From a virus: a stretch of DNA of 64,000 nt. Below, one piece after another: positions 13,717 through 21,776 of the stretch. The translations under genes and the position numbers were made by a program. The stretch spans positions 1 through 64,000 of the IMG/VR virus record IMGVR_UViG_3300030104_007872; one strand, written 5' to 3'. The notes beneath the pieces were generated by a model. That model was not told the DNA's origin and searched no databases. It worked only from the letters and a program-made list of their open reading frames with translations. Position 1 is the stretch's first letter; each line of letters opens with the position of its first letter.

Positions 13717-14440
13717 ACTGAATAGTTCTGTTGAATTTTACAATGGGGAGGCGACGATCTCCATTTTCGAAAAAACTAATAAATCTGAGGCTGATTATGG
13801 CAAACCATATGCCAACCTTGACGAAGAAAAAAGAACTATCACTCTAGATCAAGATAAGAGAGATAAACAGCAATTACGCCACGAAACACTGCGCGAAATG
13901 TTGAAGCATCATGAGGATGCTGTAAAAAACGTTAAAGCTGAAATCGCAGCCCTTGAAAAGGATATGCGACAAGATCAGGGTGATATTCGTAGGGAGTCGG
14001 ATGCTAACATGAGCAAGAAGCAATACGACAAAATTGACAAGAAAGAACTCAAGCGTGACACCAAAAAAGAAAAGGTGCAACATGAGAAAGACGCAGTTAA
14101 GGATGACGAGAGCAAAATCAAGAAGCTAGACAAAGGTGCTCCGTCAGAAAAGAAGAGTGCGGAAAAGAAGGCTTTAAAGAGAGACATAAAATTTGATAAG
14201 GAGTCCAAGAAAAAAATGGAGGCCGAAACCTCCCCCAAGCAAAAGGCGGCGCTTGACAAAAACAAAGATGGCAAAATCACCAAGGAGGACTTTGAAATGC
14301 TCCGCAAGGGCAAAAAGAAGGCTGATGGAGGCTATGGCGGTGGCGACATGAAGAAAAAAATGAAGCCTAAAAAAAGCTACGCTCAACTCTTGTTGGATAT
14401 TGCTGCTGAGAGGTTTGGTAAAAAAAAAGAAGTGAACTAA
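13685..14440 (+). CDS. Charged coiled-coil protein with EF-hand-like loop
   Basis: A 251-residue, Lys/Glu/Asp-dominated protein, mostly helical. Near residues 191-202 it has the EF-hand-type loop DKNKDGKITKED, with Asp/Asn at positions 1, 3, 5 and an acidic residue at 12, so calcium binding is plausible. Its position between portal and protease suggests a head-assembly or internal head role. The frame ends just after a run of nine A residues (14420-14428); the -1 frame continues for 72 codons without a start of its own, so a longer form is likely made by frameshifting (see next entry). Confidence 0.6.
   Translation: MKDDPKTKNAELNSSVEFYNGEATISIFEKTNKSEADYGKPYANLDEEKRTITLDQDKRDKQQLRHETLREMLKHHEDAVKNVKAEIAALEKDMRQDQGDIRRESDANMSKKQYDKIDKKELKRDTKKEKVQHEKDAVKDDESKIKKLDKGAPSEKKSAEKKALKRDIKFDKESKKKMEAETSPKQKAALDKNKDGKITKEDFEMLRKGKKKADGGYGGGDMKKKMKPKKSYAQLLLDIAAERFGKKKEVN
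14420..14428 (+). promoter_or_regulatory. A9 slippery site
   Basis: Nine consecutive A residues read as AAA AAA AAA in the upstream frame. Homopolymeric A runs of this length promote -1 ribosomal slipping, and the zero frame stops 10 bases downstream. Confidence 0.55.
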
Positions 14441-14637
14441 AGGATAGTGATTTCCTTGACCCCAAAAGAAGATCTTTCCCAGTGTTGTCAGCTAGAGATG
14501 TAAAAAACGCTGTTAGTAGCTGGGGTCGATATGAGGGGTCAATGACTTTTGAAGAGTTTAAAAGCAAACTTATACGAAGGGCTAAAAAAATAGGAGCAGA
14601 AAGTGCTCTACCCAAAAGCTGGATGGACAAAAAATAA
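14422..14637 (+). CDS. -1 frame extension of the 13685-14440 gene
   Basis: An open frame that begins directly after a TAA at 14419 and has no ATG until its middle (14542), yet encodes a well-formed domain: KDSDFLDPKRRSFPV, then SARDVKNAVSSWGRY, FEEFKSKLIRRAKKIG and ALPKSW. Small domains of this type (DPKxRxFPV, DVxNAVSSWGRY, ALPKSW) are found at the ends of phage head proteins, as I recall the family. A -1 slip on the A9 run would join it to the upstream protein and give about 317 residues. Its TAA overlaps the ATG of the next gene. A sequencing error in the A run is the alternative. Confidence 0.6.
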   Translation, partial: KKRSELKDSDFLDPKRRSFPVLSARDVKNAVSSWGRYEGSMTFEEFKSKLIRRAKKIGAESALPKSWMDKK

Positions 14638-16124
14638 TGGATTACAAATACACCACTACTTTTGAATCGCCTTTGCTGGCCTGTGAAATTAATGAGTCTT
14701 CATTAATATCCAAAGCTTCTTTGCAAAATTTAGCACCGCTTGTTCCCACCGACATTGATTACGATAGCAATATTGATTTGCTCGGCGTGGCCTTTAACGC
14801 TGCTGTAGTAAATAAATTTAATCGCAATGGAGACGGGATGGATACAGAAACCGCATTGCGCCATACGAAAAATTTTGTTCATAAGCCCACAAATATTGAA
14901 CACGATAAACAAAAGGTGGTTGGGCACATAGCTGCCGCTGGATTTAGTGAATTTGGATCTAACGAAATACTATCGGAAGATGCGGTCAAAGACAAAAAGG
15001 GTGCATTCAATATCGCTTTGGGAGCGGTTGTTTATAAGTCAGTCAATAAAAATTTTAGCAACCTTATTGAAAAATCTCTTAACCCTGAGGACCCTTCGTA
15101 TCAGAAGGTTTCGGCAAGCTGGGAAGTGGGCTTCAGCGACTATGTTCTAGCCTTAGGAAGTGATAGTTTAGAGGAGGCAAGAATTGTCTCTGACCCCGAT
15201 GAAATCCAGCAATTACAAGGGTTTTTGCGGAGTTATGGTGGTTCAGGTAAGACTCAAGATGGCGAGAGTATTTATAGATTAATTGTGGGTGACATCTACC
15301 CACTAGGCATCGCTTACACGCTTAATCCCGCCGCCGATGTGAAGGGTTTATATTCGGATAAAGTTGAGAACTCACATCTTTTTATAAATGATAAGCGTGA
15401 TAAAATTTCACAAAATAATGATTTTAATGTAACTAGAAAAAAGAATACTGCTATGGAAATCGAAAAAATTGTCTCAGAGCTTAAGGAACTTCTGACGGAA
15501 AAGAAATTTTCCAACGAAGCTGTCGCTTCAATGACTGACACTTTCTCTAATGCTATTAGGGAAAGGGACGAGCAATATCGTAATGATCTTGCAAGCGCCA
15601 AGTCAGAAAAGGAAGCTGTAGAAAAAGAATTTACCGATCTAAAATCTTCGGTAGCCGAACTGGAGGAGAAGCTAGGAACCGCTAATGAGCGGATTTCTGG
15701 TTTTGAGAACGAAAAGAAGGCTGAAGAAGCTGTTGCTCGATTTAACGAGCGCATGGACGAACTTGATAAAAAGTTCGAACTTGATGATCAAGATCGGGAA
15801 TTTCTTGCCAGAGAACTCAAGGAAGTCGGAGATGAGGAGTCTTACGCCTCTTTTTCTGATAAGTTGACTGTTCTTTGGAAGCATAAAGACAAAGAAACTC
15901 AGGCGGCTTTCAACGCTGAAATTGAAGCTCGCATTGATGAGGAAGTCGCAAAAAGGCTTAGCAACGCCTCCACTGAACCAGTGGAAGTTGAGGAAGCTTT
16001 GGATGCGGCAGAACAAACTGACGCTGAAATCTCCAACGCTAATGAGGCTGTTTCTTCACAGGAACCATCTCTTAGGGATAAGTTTAAAGCGGCTTTCAAG
16101 CGCGAAAACATTTCAATTTCCTAA
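14637..16124 (+). CDS. Prohead protease/scaffold fusion
   Basis: A 495-residue protein. The first ~225 residues look like a prohead-protease-type domain: NRNGDGMDTETALRHTKNFV, KPTNIEHDKQKVVGHI and SASWEVGFSDYVL, with His and Ser residues that could be catalytic. The remainder, from about residue 270, is a long acidic coiled coil ending in Ser/Asn, typical of a scaffold. The in-frame ATG at 15453 (MEIEKIVSELKELL) starts exactly at the coiled coil and may give a separate scaffold, as in lambda-type C/Nu3 pairs. It would build and then digest the procapsid core. The capsid gene follows two genes on. Confidence 0.65.
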   Translation: MDYKYTTTFESPLLACEINESSLISKASLQNLAPLVPTDIDYDSNIDLLGVAFNAAVVNKFNRNGDGMDTETALRHTKNFVHKPTNIEHDKQKVVGHIAAAGFSEFGSNEILSEDAVKDKKGAFNIALGAVVYKSVNKNFSNLIEKSLNPEDPSYQKVSASWEVGFSDYVLALGSDSLEEARIVSDPDEIQQLQGFLRSYGGSGKTQDGESIYRLIVGDIYPLGIAYTLNPAADVKGLYSDKVENSHLFINDKRDKISQNNDFNVTRKKNTAMEIEKIVSELKELLTEKKFSNEAVASMTDTFSNAIRERDEQYRNDLASAKSEKEAVEKEFTDLKSSVAELEEKLGTANERISGFENEKKAEEAVARFNERMDELDKKFELDDQDREFLARELKEVGDEESYASFSDKLTVLWKHKDKETQAAFNAEIEARIDEEVAKRLSNASTEPVEVEEALDAAEQTDAEISNANEAVSSQEPSLRDKFKAAFKRENISIS

Positions 16125-16157
16125 ACAATCACTTTAATTTAACACAAACATAATATT

Positions 16158-16787
16158 ATGGCTCTTCGAATTTTACCATTCAGACAATATGACGACAATG
16201 ATGTCGTGAACCTCTATGCGATGGAAAACGCTGGGGTGAACGATGCCACTACGGATGCGGGCTCTGGCGATGCTGGAGTTTTCGTAAACATTCTTGACGG
16301 CGACTTCAATAAAGATCCTGTAACATACCAAACGAACTCTTATCTGGGTGACTCCAGCTTTCCGTATCTTGGTTCTACAGAGATGTATCCTGAAGTTAAC
16401 CTCAAAGTTACTCCAGCAGCTTCAGGAACACATCCTCTTGGACTTACCCTGCTTCAGACTGCAAAGAACGACGAAAACGGAGAAAAACTTCTCTATAACC
16501 CAACCAAAGCTACTGAGCTTCAAGCCCTACTTCCAGGGCAAGCAGTTCCAGTTGCCACCAAGGGTATCTTTACTCTTGCAACTGAGGCTTTTGAAGGCGC
16601 AGCTAATCTCTACACCATCGGATCAGGAGTAAGAATTTCTGATCAGGGTGGAGGAAAAATCACTGGCTGTCACCATCACCACCACGGACATATTGGCCAT
16701 GTTCTTGGAACTGGTTCGCGGACCTCTGAGGGGCCAACCACGGATCAATTCGCTGGAGATTATCTAGTTATTGGTTTAAAAATCTAA
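16158..16787 (+). CDS. Small head protein, possible decoration protein
   Basis: A 209-residue, beta-rich protein lying between scaffold and major capsid genes, where decoration or cement proteins are usual. It is rich in Gly, Thr, Asn and Asp and has no membrane segment. Residues 171-181 form a natural histidine cluster (CHHHHHGHIGH), followed by Gly/Ser/Thr-rich sequence, and could bind divalent metal ions. It has its own short spacers on both sides. The decoration role is inferred from position only. Confidence 0.55.
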   Translation: MALRILPFRQYDDNDVVNLYAMENAGVNDATTDAGSGDAGVFVNILDGDFNKDPVTYQTNSYLGDSSFPYLGSTEMYPEVNLKVTPAASGTHPLGLTLLQTAKNDENGEKLLYNPTKATELQALLPGQAVPVATKGIFTLATEAFEGAANLYTIGSGVRISDQGGGKITGCHHHHHGHIGHVLGTGSRTSEGPTTDQFAGDYLVIGLKI

Positions 16788-16819
16788 TTCAACTCTTCCT
16801 TAAGAAAGGCTCAATCAAA

Positions 16820-17959
16820 ATGAAAATTACTTTAAAAAGAACTCCAGAACAAGTCGAGCTTATCAAAGCTATGGCTTCACGCAACCGTAATGTTGCGTAT
16901 GAGGCGCAGGTTGCACTTGCTGAATTTATCGGACCCGTGTTGGCCGAGGTTCTCAATCAAGCTCCAACAGTGAGCAATCTGTTCCAGTCTCTTCAATTCA
17001 ATGCAGACGACAACCCAAGCATTCCGCTGGATCTCTACTACAACATTTCCGATGAGGATTATGTTAACGTATGGAGCCAGAGTCACGCTGGCGGTCTTCC
17101 TCAGAACCAAGTCCTTCCGACTGCTTCTGAGTTGAAGCTTGCTACTTACAGCCTTGACGCTGCGGTAAGCTTTGATCGTCGCTATGCGGCCAAAAGCCGT
17201 ATGGATGTAGTCAGCAAGACATTCACTCGTGTTGCACAAGAGATTCTCCTCAAGCAGGAGAGGACTTCCGCAACATTGCTGATGACTGCTCTCGCTAACG
17301 CTTCAACAACAGTTAATTCTATCGCTCACAAGCACGTTCAACTCTCAAATGTTAACGACCGCTTTGTGTTGGCCGACCTGAATGAATTGCTTACTCTTGC
17401 CAAGAGGATTAACACCTCATGGGTTGGCGGAACGCCAACCGAGCGCAGGAAGGGTATTACCGACCTGATCGTTTCTCCTGAAGTTGTTCAGGAGCTTCGC
17501 GCAATGGCCTACAATCCTATCAACACCGCAGCCGCCCCAATGGCATCTGCTCTTAAGGATAGTATTCCAGCTACCGATGAAATCAGAAATGCCGTTTATA
17601 ATAACGCAGGTCTTCCTGAGTTTTACGGTGTTTCCATCATGGAAATCAACGAGTTGGGAACTGGTCAAAAGTTCAACACGATCTTTGATACTGCCGCTGG
17701 CAGCACTGAGTATTCGGCTGCTGATGGCGCTCGTAAGTCCCAGTTTACTGGAGCTACGAATCAAATCCTCGTGGGTGTGGATCGCACACGCGACTCCCTC
17801 ATCCGTGCAGTAGCAACCGATGCTGAGAATGGCAGTGAGATGAATCTCATCGCTGACGACCAGTATAGTATTCGCCAAAATAAGATTGGCTACTTCGGTT
17901 CCATGGAAGAAGGCCGTGTGGTTCTTGATAACCGCGCCCTTGTTGGTAAGATCGTATAA
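16820..17959 (+). CDS. Major capsid protein
   Basis: A 379-residue protein in the position of the major head protein, following protease/scaffold and followed by a strong terminator, as expected for the most abundant transcript. Features fit an HK97-type fold: a helical N-terminal part (AEFIGPVLAEVLNQ), a spine-helix-like stretch (RVAQEILLKQERTSATLL) and a C-terminal P/A-domain with the DLIVSPEVVQELRAM pattern and late beta strands (NQILVGVDRTRDS). Its codon use looks more optimised (GC-richer third positions) than its neighbours. It would be cleaved at the N terminus only if the protease acts there; no site is clear. Confidence 0.82.
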   Translation: MKITLKRTPEQVELIKAMASRNRNVAYEAQVALAEFIGPVLAEVLNQAPTVSNLFQSLQFNADDNPSIPLDLYYNISDEDYVNVWSQSHAGGLPQNQVLPTASELKLATYSLDAAVSFDRRYAAKSRMDVVSKTFTRVAQEILLKQERTSATLLMTALANASTTVNSIAHKHVQLSNVNDRFVLADLNELLTLAKRINTSWVGGTPTERRKGITDLIVSPEVVQELRAMAYNPINTAAAPMASALKDSIPATDEIRNAVYNNAGLPEFYGVSIMEINELGTGQKFNTIFDTAAGSTEYSAADGARKSQFTGATNQILVGVDRTRDSLIRAVATDAENGSEMNLIADDQYSIRQNKIGYFGSMEEGRVVLDNRALVGKIV

Positions 17960-17982
17960 TCAATCTAACCTACCCCACAAGA

Positions 17983-18015
17983 GGGTCGCTCCGAAAGGAG
18001 CGGCCCTTTTTTTTT
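17983..18015 (+). terminator. Rho-independent terminator after the capsid gene
   Basis: Stem GGGTCGCTCC / GGAGCGGCCC (one G-T pair) with a GAAA loop, followed by nine T residues. Confidence 0.95.
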
Positions 18016-18030
18016 GTAATTTACTTTTCC

Positions 18031-18042
18031 TGTGTATATAAT
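18031..18042 (+). promoter_or_regulatory. TGTGTATATAAT promoter-like motif
   Basis: TGTGTATATAAT lies 5 bases before the ATG at 18048 and directly after the capsid terminator, so it probably restarts transcription. Confidence 0.5.
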
Positions 18043-18047
18043 AGTAT

Positions 18048-18518
18048 ATGGCAAAGAAAAAGACAGGTAAGAAAAAGACCGCTAAAAGCAAGGGTGAGCT
18101 TCCTTTTGAGGAGGTAACCACGGGCCAAGAACAACCCAAGAAAAAGGGTATCTTGGAAGAAATTGAGGAAATGAAGGCTAGCGGTAACACAAAGAGCGAG
18201 GAATTCAAAAACAAGATAAAGGAGCTAGAGGTTATCTTGGGCGTTGATGAAGTGAATCCGTTTGGCACTAATGAGCTTGACATCTTCGAAGACAACTTGA
18301 GGGAAATGAATGTGACCGACATGATGAGACTTGCTCAAAAAGTTGGCCTCAATCCCCATCAAGAAAGAACTCGACTCAAGAAGAATCTCATTAATGAATT
18401 TAAGGGTTACAACCGCAATAACCGCAGGAATATCGCGCCAAATATGAGCAAGACTATTGAGCTTGACCCAAACAACCCACAACACGCTGAAACTATTAAA
18501 ATTCTACGAGAATTCTAA
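18048..18518 (+). CDS. Hypothetical head/connector-region protein (156 aa)
   Basis: A basic N-terminal tail (MAKKKTGKKKTAKSKGELPF), a short helical coiled coil around residues 40-65, and a C-terminal helical domain (DNLREMNVTDMMRLAQKVGL, then RTRLKKNLINEFKGY) that resembles SAP- or Rho-N-like helix pairs found in small phage head proteins. It lies after the capsid gene, where head-completion or connector genes start. No specific function can be claimed. Confidence 0.5.
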   Translation: MAKKKTGKKKTAKSKGELPFEEVTTGQEQPKKKGILEEIEEMKASGNTKSEEFKNKIKELEVILGVDEVNPFGTNELDIFEDNLREMNVTDMMRLAQKVGLNPHQERTRLKKNLINEFKGYNRNNRRNIAPNMSKTIELDPNNPQHAETIKILREF

Positions 18519-18524
18519 TAATTG

Positions 18525-18534
18525 GTGTAATAGT
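18525..18534 (+). promoter_or_regulatory. GTGTAATAGT late-type motif
   Basis: GGTGTAATAGT ends 4 bases before the ATG at 18539. Confidence 0.45.
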
Positions 18535-18538
18535 TGGT

Positions 18539-19024
18539 ATGGCGTTAACTGCATTAGGTGAATTAGCTTCGGGAATTCTAAATACTGAATTTGATGATAA
18601 TACTGGAATCGCTACGACAGGAGCGATTAGTGGATGGCTATTCGAAAACCTTGGGCGATTAAATACTTGGATTTATACTGATTTCAGCGGACAGGATGCA
18701 ACTGGCTCTTCAGCAGGAGCATTCAACATTGAGGCGCAGAACATCCATAAAGAATTATATCTTTATCACTACTACAACAAGGAGGCCAGAAACGCCCTCA
18801 GGGGAATCATTCACTCCAATGTGAGTGGAGATAATATTTTATCCTTAAAGGACGGAGAAAGCTCTGTAACGTTCGTTAACAGGAATGAGGTGTCCAAAGT
18901 CTATAAGGGGCTTGCAAGCGATTCTATGGCGAATGTGGAGCGACTAGCGGCACAATACAACATATATCAGGCTGAGCCTAGACAATTAGGTGGCGTTGAC
19001 GGTGACACGGGCTATCTCTACTGA
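18539..19024 (+). CDS. Structural protein, probable connector region (161 aa)
   Basis: A 161-residue protein with a hydrophobic but not membrane-spanning N-terminal part (LGELASGILNTEF), several Tyr-rich helices (KELYLYHYYNKEARNALRG) and a C-terminal helical end. It looks like a small virion component of the head-tail interface, judged by position. Its stop codon overlaps tail-to-tail with the stop of the minus-strand gene at 19018. Confidence 0.45.
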   Translation: MALTALGELASGILNTEFDDNTGIATTGAISGWLFENLGRLNTWIYTDFSGQDATGSSAGAFNIEAQNIHKELYLYHYYNKEARNALRGIIHSNVSGDNILSLKDGESSVTFVNRNEVSKVYKGLASDSMANVERLAAQYNIYQAEPRQLGGVDGDTGYLY

Positions 19025-19344
19025 GAGGTGGACTTATGACCGTTATACAACTTTTCCATGATTTTCTCCACGTCGAGTTCCAGCATCGAAATTTTTAAAT
19101 TTTGTTTTACGTCGTCTGGGAGGCTTCCACTCCCCCATTTGCCCGCAGGCCAATCGCGTACAAAAATTGCGTGTTTCTCGACATCCTTTCCAATCATTTG
19201 GATTTGGAAATCGTTATGCTGAACTGAGCTTTGCAAGTTCGATGCCCACCAAACAATACCCGCAGCCTGAACGGCTAGACCAATTCCAAGAGAGATGAAG
19301 AACTTGCTGTCTACGGCGCGTTCTTTCCTTGCGTTATGGCTCAT
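19018..19344 (-). CDS. Single-span membrane protein (108 aa)
   Basis: Residues 1-13 are polar and basic, residues about 14-36 form one membrane span (FFISLGIGLAVQAAGIVWW), and the rest is a soluble, partly helical domain. The layout (short cytoplasmic start, one span, outer domain) is compatible with a spanin-like, holin-accessory or exclusion protein, but no family is recognised. It lies at the end of the inverted neck/tube block, 3 bases past the stop codon of the previous gene. Confidence 0.5.
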   Translation of the reverse strand: MSHNARKERAVDSKFFISLGIGLAVQAAGIVWWASNLQSSVQHNDFQIQMIGKDVEKHAIFVRDWPAGKWGSGSLPDDVKQNLKISMLELDVEKIMEKLYNGHKSTSQ

Positions 19345-19347
19345 GGC

Positions 19348-19572
19348 TTAGCCCTGTATGCCATCAAATAGTCGGGCAGCTTCACTCACAAGTCTCATCT
19401 TGCTTTCGTATGGTAAGCCTAGATCGGAGGCATATTTTTTAGCCTCAGCGTCATTCATAGCGAGTATTTTATACTTGAGACTCTTAGTTCCCTTTATATC
19501 GCCCCAATCTATACCTGTATTAACTTTCTTAGGTTTTTCCTTTTGAACGGGTTTCTTATCTTCGTCATTCAT
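19348..19572 (-). CDS. Small hypothetical protein (74 aa)
   Basis: I start it at the ATG at 19572 (MNDEDKKPVQKEKPKK), because the longer frame passes through the terminator hairpin at 19591-19619. A charged, probably disordered N terminus is followed by a short helical domain (KYKILAMNDAEAKKYASDLG, then RLVSEAARLFDGI). GTGTAATAGT lies about 8 bases upstream on the minus strand, so it has its own late-type promoter motif. Function unknown. Confidence 0.6.
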   Translation of the reverse strand: MNDEDKKPVQKEKPKKVNTGIDWGDIKGTKSLKYKILAMNDAEAKKYASDLGLPYESKMRLVSEAARLFDGIQG

Positions 19573-19580
19573 AACATTTA

Positions 19581-19590
19581 CTATTACACA
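19581..19590 (-). promoter_or_regulatory. GTGTAATAGT late-type motif
   Basis: Minus strand TTTGTGTAATAGTAAATGTT runs up to the ATG at 19572, directly after the bidirectional terminator. Confidence 0.5.
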
Positions 19591-19619
19591 AAAAACCCCG
19601 CTTGTGCAGCGGGGTTTTT
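19591..19619. terminator. Bidirectional rho-independent terminator
   Basis: Stem CCCCGC / GCGGGG with a 7-base loop, A-run on one side and T-run on the other. It ends the leftward tube-gene transcript. Confidence 0.9.
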
Positions 19620-19647
19620 CATTTTTTGGTTGATTTAACAAGGACTA

Positions 19648-20865
19648 TTAATCCATTCCGCCAGCATCAGTATCGTAGGTATTGACCGCAAGAGGATATA
19701 TTGGCTGATTGCCTGACAAAACTCCCGTATATACTGTGCAGAAAATACCGTGGTCGGTATCGGCAACACCACCGATTTGAGTTGTAAATGTCAGATCCAC
19801 CGACTTGTTAGCTCCTATGCTTGAAGAGGTGTTCTGACTGTCCATTGTGCAGTTCTTAAGAAGAAACTCATATGCGTTCGTGTCATCCGCCCTGTTTATT
19901 TGCAGCGTTACATCCTTCTCCAAGTTCTTGTCAATGATGTCGGCAAGCACGAAAGCATTTTCGTCGTTTACGAGAGCACTCACGGAAAGTGATGCCACAA
20001 TTGGGAAATCCACAGTTCTTGCATATGCGAACCTGCTCCCAAGTCTGTCGAGAGGCGTTCTGGAAAGTGGAACTGACAGAGAGGCGCTTTGAATGTGCGC
20101 TCCAGTCGCGCCTCCAAGTGCAATGTTGGTTGACTCTTGGGCTCCTTGCAACTCAAGAGTAATATCTCCTGGGCGTAGGGCCAGAGTTTGAGCATCGGTC
20201 ACTTTCCTATCCGCAGCCGAAGGCGCTCCACTTTGGGCGTAAGGAACTTGACACAGCGCATCATATGATGTCCCCTCCTCTTGGTTCACACCTGGACTAT
20301 CTATGCTCATATAACCACCCGTGGCTACTGAGTCTACATTGACATCCGAAATTACGTTAGATCCCTCACAGGTTACAGAAACAGTTGGAATCGAGCCCAC
20401 AGAACAATCAAATGTATAGTCGCTGACATACATGTTGCCAAGACCAAGGAATGTTCCAGTTTTCTTATCGGCGGCATCCTGACCTTCATTAACCGTAAGG
20501 ATAAAGAAGTTAGAGCCTGAAGTTGCTGTTTGGTGACCAGAAGTGAAACTACCACTCATGTTAGCAGTGGAAGCGGAGCCTGCATTATTTTTGCCAGTAA
20601 TGACATAAAAGTTTAAAGCCTTTTCATTAAAACCATCTGTTGGATAATAAGTGAAATCCAAGCTAACGGTGGGCGCGTCAATAACCTCCGTACCGATACG
20701 GGCCAGTTCGCCATATTGGTTAACGTCTGTGCGAGAAAGGTTAAAGCCATAGTTGGCGCTTTGAACCCTCTGTAGTTGAACGTGGTCGCCACTTGTTGTG
20801 GACGCTGCATTAAAACTACAGTAGAGGGCTTCGGACTGGTAAATTACTCTGTTTCTTGATGCCAT
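19648..20865 (-). CDS. Major tail-tube-like protein, paralogue 2
   Basis: A 405-residue beta-rich protein. Landmarks shared with the other tube paralogues: SNFFILTVNEGQDA near residue 121, the strand YVSDYTFDCSVGSIPTVSV near 147, IQSASLSVPLSRTPLDRLG then RFAYARTVDFP near 260-290, and a paired C-terminal strand. A terminator follows it, and it has a well-separated start, which fits a highly expressed protein; I take it as the likely main tube subunit. It lies downstream (minus direction) of the neck genes in an inverted block. TGTAAACAAAATAA lies upstream of its ATG. Confidence 0.65.
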   Translation of the reverse strand: MASRNRVIYQSEALYCSFNAASTTSGDHVQLQRVQSANYGFNLSRTDVNQYGELARIGTEVIDAPTVSLDFTYYPTDGFNEKALNFYVITGKNNAGSASTANMSGSFTSGHQTATSGSNFFILTVNEGQDAADKKTGTFLGLGNMYVSDYTFDCSVGSIPTVSVTCEGSNVISDVNVDSVATGGYMSIDSPGVNQEEGTSYDALCQVPYAQSGAPSAADRKVTDAQTLALRPGDITLELQGAQESTNIALGGATGAHIQSASLSVPLSRTPLDRLGSRFAYARTVDFPIVASLSVSALVNDENAFVLADIIDKNLEKDVTLQINRADDTNAYEFLLKNCTMDSQNTSSSIGANKSVDLTFTTQIGGVADTDHGIFCTVYTGVLSGNQPIYPLAVNTYDTDAGGMD

Positions 20866-20921
20866 AATAAAAAGATCTTTATTTTGTTTACAGTTTAATC
20901 GTTAAAATATGAAATTCAGTA

Positions 20922-21776
20922 TTAGTTTTCAAAGCGATATCTGTGTTGTTGTATGTCGAAATCTATGAAGCCAACATAAAGATCGTTAGCCAAGCTTTTC
21001 CGAACTCTATCGCTTAACTTAGAGGTCTTAGCGCTTTCCACATAAAACATTGTGTTGCCCCCTTGAAATTCGTTTTTTAGCCCCGTATAATTATAGCTGC
21101 CATCTTTTAAATCACCTAATTCTGTTATGGGGTATCCAGTAAACGGGATGTTGCCTATAACCTCATCCACAGAATCCGCAAAAATAGATAGCACCCCATC
21201 TAGTTGGTAGGGGTCTTCAGCAAGAACCACCGCTTTAACCATAACCTCAGTTTGTTGCAGGCCACCAAATGCATAAGGCTTATTTTGAGTGTCCGCTGCG
21301 GCAAGAAAAATAGCGGGAACCACATCATCATAAGGCGCGATGTAATCATAATTTGCTGATGGTAGTCTGGAATTAACCTTATATTTATTTTCTACCACCA
21401 AATCCTCCTCGGTATCATTGGTGAAATAGATGTTAAAATCCTTAACTGCAAAACTACCAGTTACCGCCGCACCTGTGGGCGCCCCAGATGCCAACACTCT
21501 CCCATTATCAAAATCTAATACAACGCCATCGTTTCTACCCGAAAATCCACCATTAATGAAAACGCCAGTGGGAATGTTTGCCCCTGTTATTGAAGAGTCT
21601 GCAACCCATTGTTTATATGGACTTCCAAAAACCGTGTAGGTTGAATCTATTCGGGGGTCGTCGTAGTAAAAAAAATCTCCCGTTTTATCTGAATAAGCCT
21701 CACCTTTGGTGGTGAGAAAATTATCAAACCACAAAAAGAAAGAGGTTGTTAATCTATGTTGGAACTGTTCAATCAT
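20922..21776 (-). CDS. Neck/tail-completion-like protein (284 aa)
   Basis: A 284-residue structural protein starting MIEQFQHRLTTSFFLWFDNFL. The N-terminal helix followed by a beta-rich body with Gly/Asp turns resembles tail-terminator or baseplate-proximal proteins; the order neck, completion, tube supports a tail-completion role. No sequence motif is specific. It overlaps the upstream gene by 4 bases (ATGA), so the neck genes are one translational unit. Confidence 0.5.
   Translation of the reverse strand: MIEQFQHRLTTSFFLWFDNFLTTKGEAYSDKTGDFFYYDDPRIDSTYTVFGSPYKQWVADSSITGANIPTGVFINGGFSGRNDGVVLDFDNGRVLASGAPTGAAVTGSFAVKDFNIYFTNDTEEDLVVENKYKVNSRLPSANYDYIAPYDDVVPAIFLAAADTQNKPYAFGGLQQTEVMVKAVVLAEDPYQLDGVLSIFADSVDEVIGNIPFTGYPITELGDLKDGSYNYTGLKNEFQGGNTMFYVESAKTSKLSDRVRKSLANDLYVGFIDFDIQQHRYRFEN

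Noticed and set aside
13975-14386. Antisense open frames of Leu/Ser/Phe-rich composition
   Set aside because: They mirror the Lys/Glu-rich codons of the 13685 gene; typical shadows of charged coiled-coil genes.
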